DNA of 10,477 bases. Source: Clostridia bacterium. GTDB taxonomy: Bacteria > Bacillota_A > Clostridia > Oscillospirales > CAG-382. The stretch covers positions 1-10,477 of the forward strand of contig JAGACN010000107.1 in assembly GCA_017614095.1 (NCBI GenBank), in the 5' to 3' direction. Position 1 is the first letter of the stretch. Every line of letters begins with the position of its first letter. The position numbers and the translations under genes are program-made. Below are positions 9,356 through 10,477 of this stretch, in pieces. The notes under the pieces are model-generated. The model did not search any database. It saw nothing but the letters and a program-made list of their open reading frames with translations, and was not told the DNA's origin.

Positions 9356-10477
9356 CGAAACAGATCAAACCCGGCACGCGCAGCGGCTCCTGCCGCCCGC
9401 CCGTTTCCAAATCCGACGCGCACCGGCGGCTGTTGAGCGCGGCGCTTTCGGGTTCCTGCGGCGTCCTCCTGGACGAAACGCCCGCCGACGACCTGCTGGC
9501 CACGGTACGCTGCCTGCGCGCCCTCGGCGCGGACATCCGCGAAACGGCGGACGAAAACGGCCGTATCTTCCTGCGAATGGAAAAAAAGCCGGAAACCGCG
9601 TCGGGATCCACGGCCGAACTCCTTTGCGGCGAAAGCGGGACCACCTTCCGCTTCCTGCTGCCGGTCGCCGCGGCGCTCGGGATCCATACTCTTTTCCGTC
9701 TGGACGGACGGCTGCCCGACAGGCCGGTCGGCGAACTGGCCGCGACGCTGGAAGCGAACGGGGCCGTCATTCAAAAAAACGGTCCGGAGGTCTTCCTTTC
9801 CGGACGTCTTCGGCCCGGCGTCTACGCCGTACCGGGCAACATCTCTTCCCAGTTCGTATCCGGATTGCTCTTCGCGCTCCCGCTGCTGGACGGCGAAAGC
9901 GTCCTGTCGGTCGACGGAGAACCGGTCTCCGCACCCTATATTGCCCTGACCGAACAAACCCTTTCGGATTGCGGTATCCGCCGGGAGACCGAACGGACGG
10001 GGTCCGCATGGTCGTATAAGATCCCGGGAAACCAGATCTACCGCGCGCCGGGGACCGTCCGCCCGGAAGCGGACTGGTCCGGAGCGGCCCCCTTCTTATG
10101 CATGGGCGCCTGCTCGGATACCGGCATCCTCGCGGAAGGACTGAATGAAAACAGCCTGCAGGGCGACAAAGCGATCCTGCCCCTGCTGCAGGCGTTCGGA
10201 ACGCTTGCCTGCCTTGAACCGGACGGCATCCGCGTTCGCCGCGGCAGACTGACCGCGACGGACATCGACGCGTCGCAGATCCCGGACCTGGTCCCCGTTC
10301 TCGCCGCGCTGGCGAGCGGCGCCGACGGGACGACGACCATCCGCCATGCCGAACGTCTCCGTTTGAAAGAATCCGACCGGTTGCAAACGACGGCCGCCAT
10401 GCTCTCCGCGCTCGGCGCGGACATTTCCGAAACGGAAGACGGGCTCCGGATCACCGGAAAACCCTGCCTGCCCGGCG
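9352..10477 (+). CDS. aroA: 3-phosphoshikimate 1-carboxyvinyltransferase (EPSP synthase), 3'-partial
   Basis: It joins shikimate 3-phosphate and phosphoenolpyruvate, the sixth shikimate pathway step. 375 residues are visible of the usual 410-440; the window edge cuts the C-terminus. Motifs: SKSDAHR at 19-25 with Lys20, ESGTTFRFLLP at 94-104, DRPVG at 123-127, SSQFVSGLLFALPLL at 165-179, Asp312 in IPDLVP, and RLKESDRL at 337-344. The middle motif PEADWSGAAPFL is the divergent Clostridia-like form rather than the E. coli one, and KSDAHR differs from the common KSxSHR. The start at 9352 follows GGAGG (9341-9345) by six bases and overlaps the aroB stop (ATGA). Further aromatic genes such as aroC, aroK or pheA probably follow beyond the window. 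Confidence 0.95.
   Translation, partial: MTKQIKPGTRSGSCRPPVSKSDAHRRLLSAALSGSCGVLLDETPADDLLATVRCLRALGADIRETADENGRIFLRMEKKPETASGSTAELLCGESGTTFRFLLPVAAALGIHTLFRLDGRLPDRPVGELAATLEANGAVIQKNGPEVFLSGRLRPGVYAVPGNISSQFVSGLLFALPLLDGESVLSVDGEPVSAPYIALTEQTLSDCGIRRETERTGSAWSYKIPGNQIYRAPGTVRPEADWSGAAPFLCMGACSDTGILAEGLNENSLQGDKAILPLLQAFGTLACLEPDGIRVRRGRLTATDIDASQIPDLVPVLAALASGADGTTTIRHAERLRLKESDRLQTTAAMLSALGADISETEDGLRITGKPCLPG

Noticed and set aside
8189..9957. Minus-strand open frames opposite tyrA, aroB and aroA
   Set aside because: They lie antisense to intact aromatic pathway genes, with compositions of codon shadows.

Overview
The window comes from a GC-rich bacterium (roughly 60% GC by eye). It is most likely an uncultured member of the Clostridia (Bacillota). 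This rests on strong AAGGAGG-type ribosome binding sites, AT-rich sigma-A promoters of the TGTGGTATAnT kind, a Thermotoga/Gram-positive type DAHP synthase, and the gene order. The taxonomic call is inference; there is no rRNA or marker comparison here.

Left part (1-5504, minus strand): the F1Fo ATP synthase operon, transcribed leftward from a clear promoter at 5476-5504. The order is atpB (a), atpE (c), atpF (b), atpA (alpha), atpG (gamma), atpD (beta, running off the left edge). Two things are abnormal. (i) There is no separate atpH (delta). AtpA instead carries about 95 extra N-terminal residues that look like the C-terminal domain of delta, joined to a complete alpha subunit, with a perfect AAGGAGG sequence at the junction. 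(ii) No in-frame stop separates atpG from atpD. Gamma, a 27-residue charged linker and beta form one open reading frame to the window edge, although a ribosome binding site precedes the beta Met. AtpE also has a signal-peptide-like N-terminal extension.

Middle (5505-6248): a back-to-back promoter drives a 176-aa lipoprotein of unknown function on the plus strand. A short AT-rich gap with palindromes follows, and then the promoter of the aromatic operon.

Right part (6249-10477, plus strand): an aromatic amino acid operon. It opens with a 21-codon leader peptide whose core is YWYNWYGF. The leader RNA can form either an antiterminator (6311-6321 with 6377-6387) or an intrinsic terminator (6367-6404). 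Next come aroF (DAHP synthase), tyrA (prephenate dehydrogenase), aroB (3-dehydroquinate synthase) and aroA (EPSP synthase, cut by the right edge). These four are chained by 4-base ATGA overlaps. The layout indicates ribosome-mediated attenuation that reads Tyr, Trp and Phe charging together to control entry into the shikimate pathway and the tyrosine branch.

The observations most worth a second look are the delta-CTD/alpha fusion, the open gamma-beta frame, and the mixed-aromatic attenuator.
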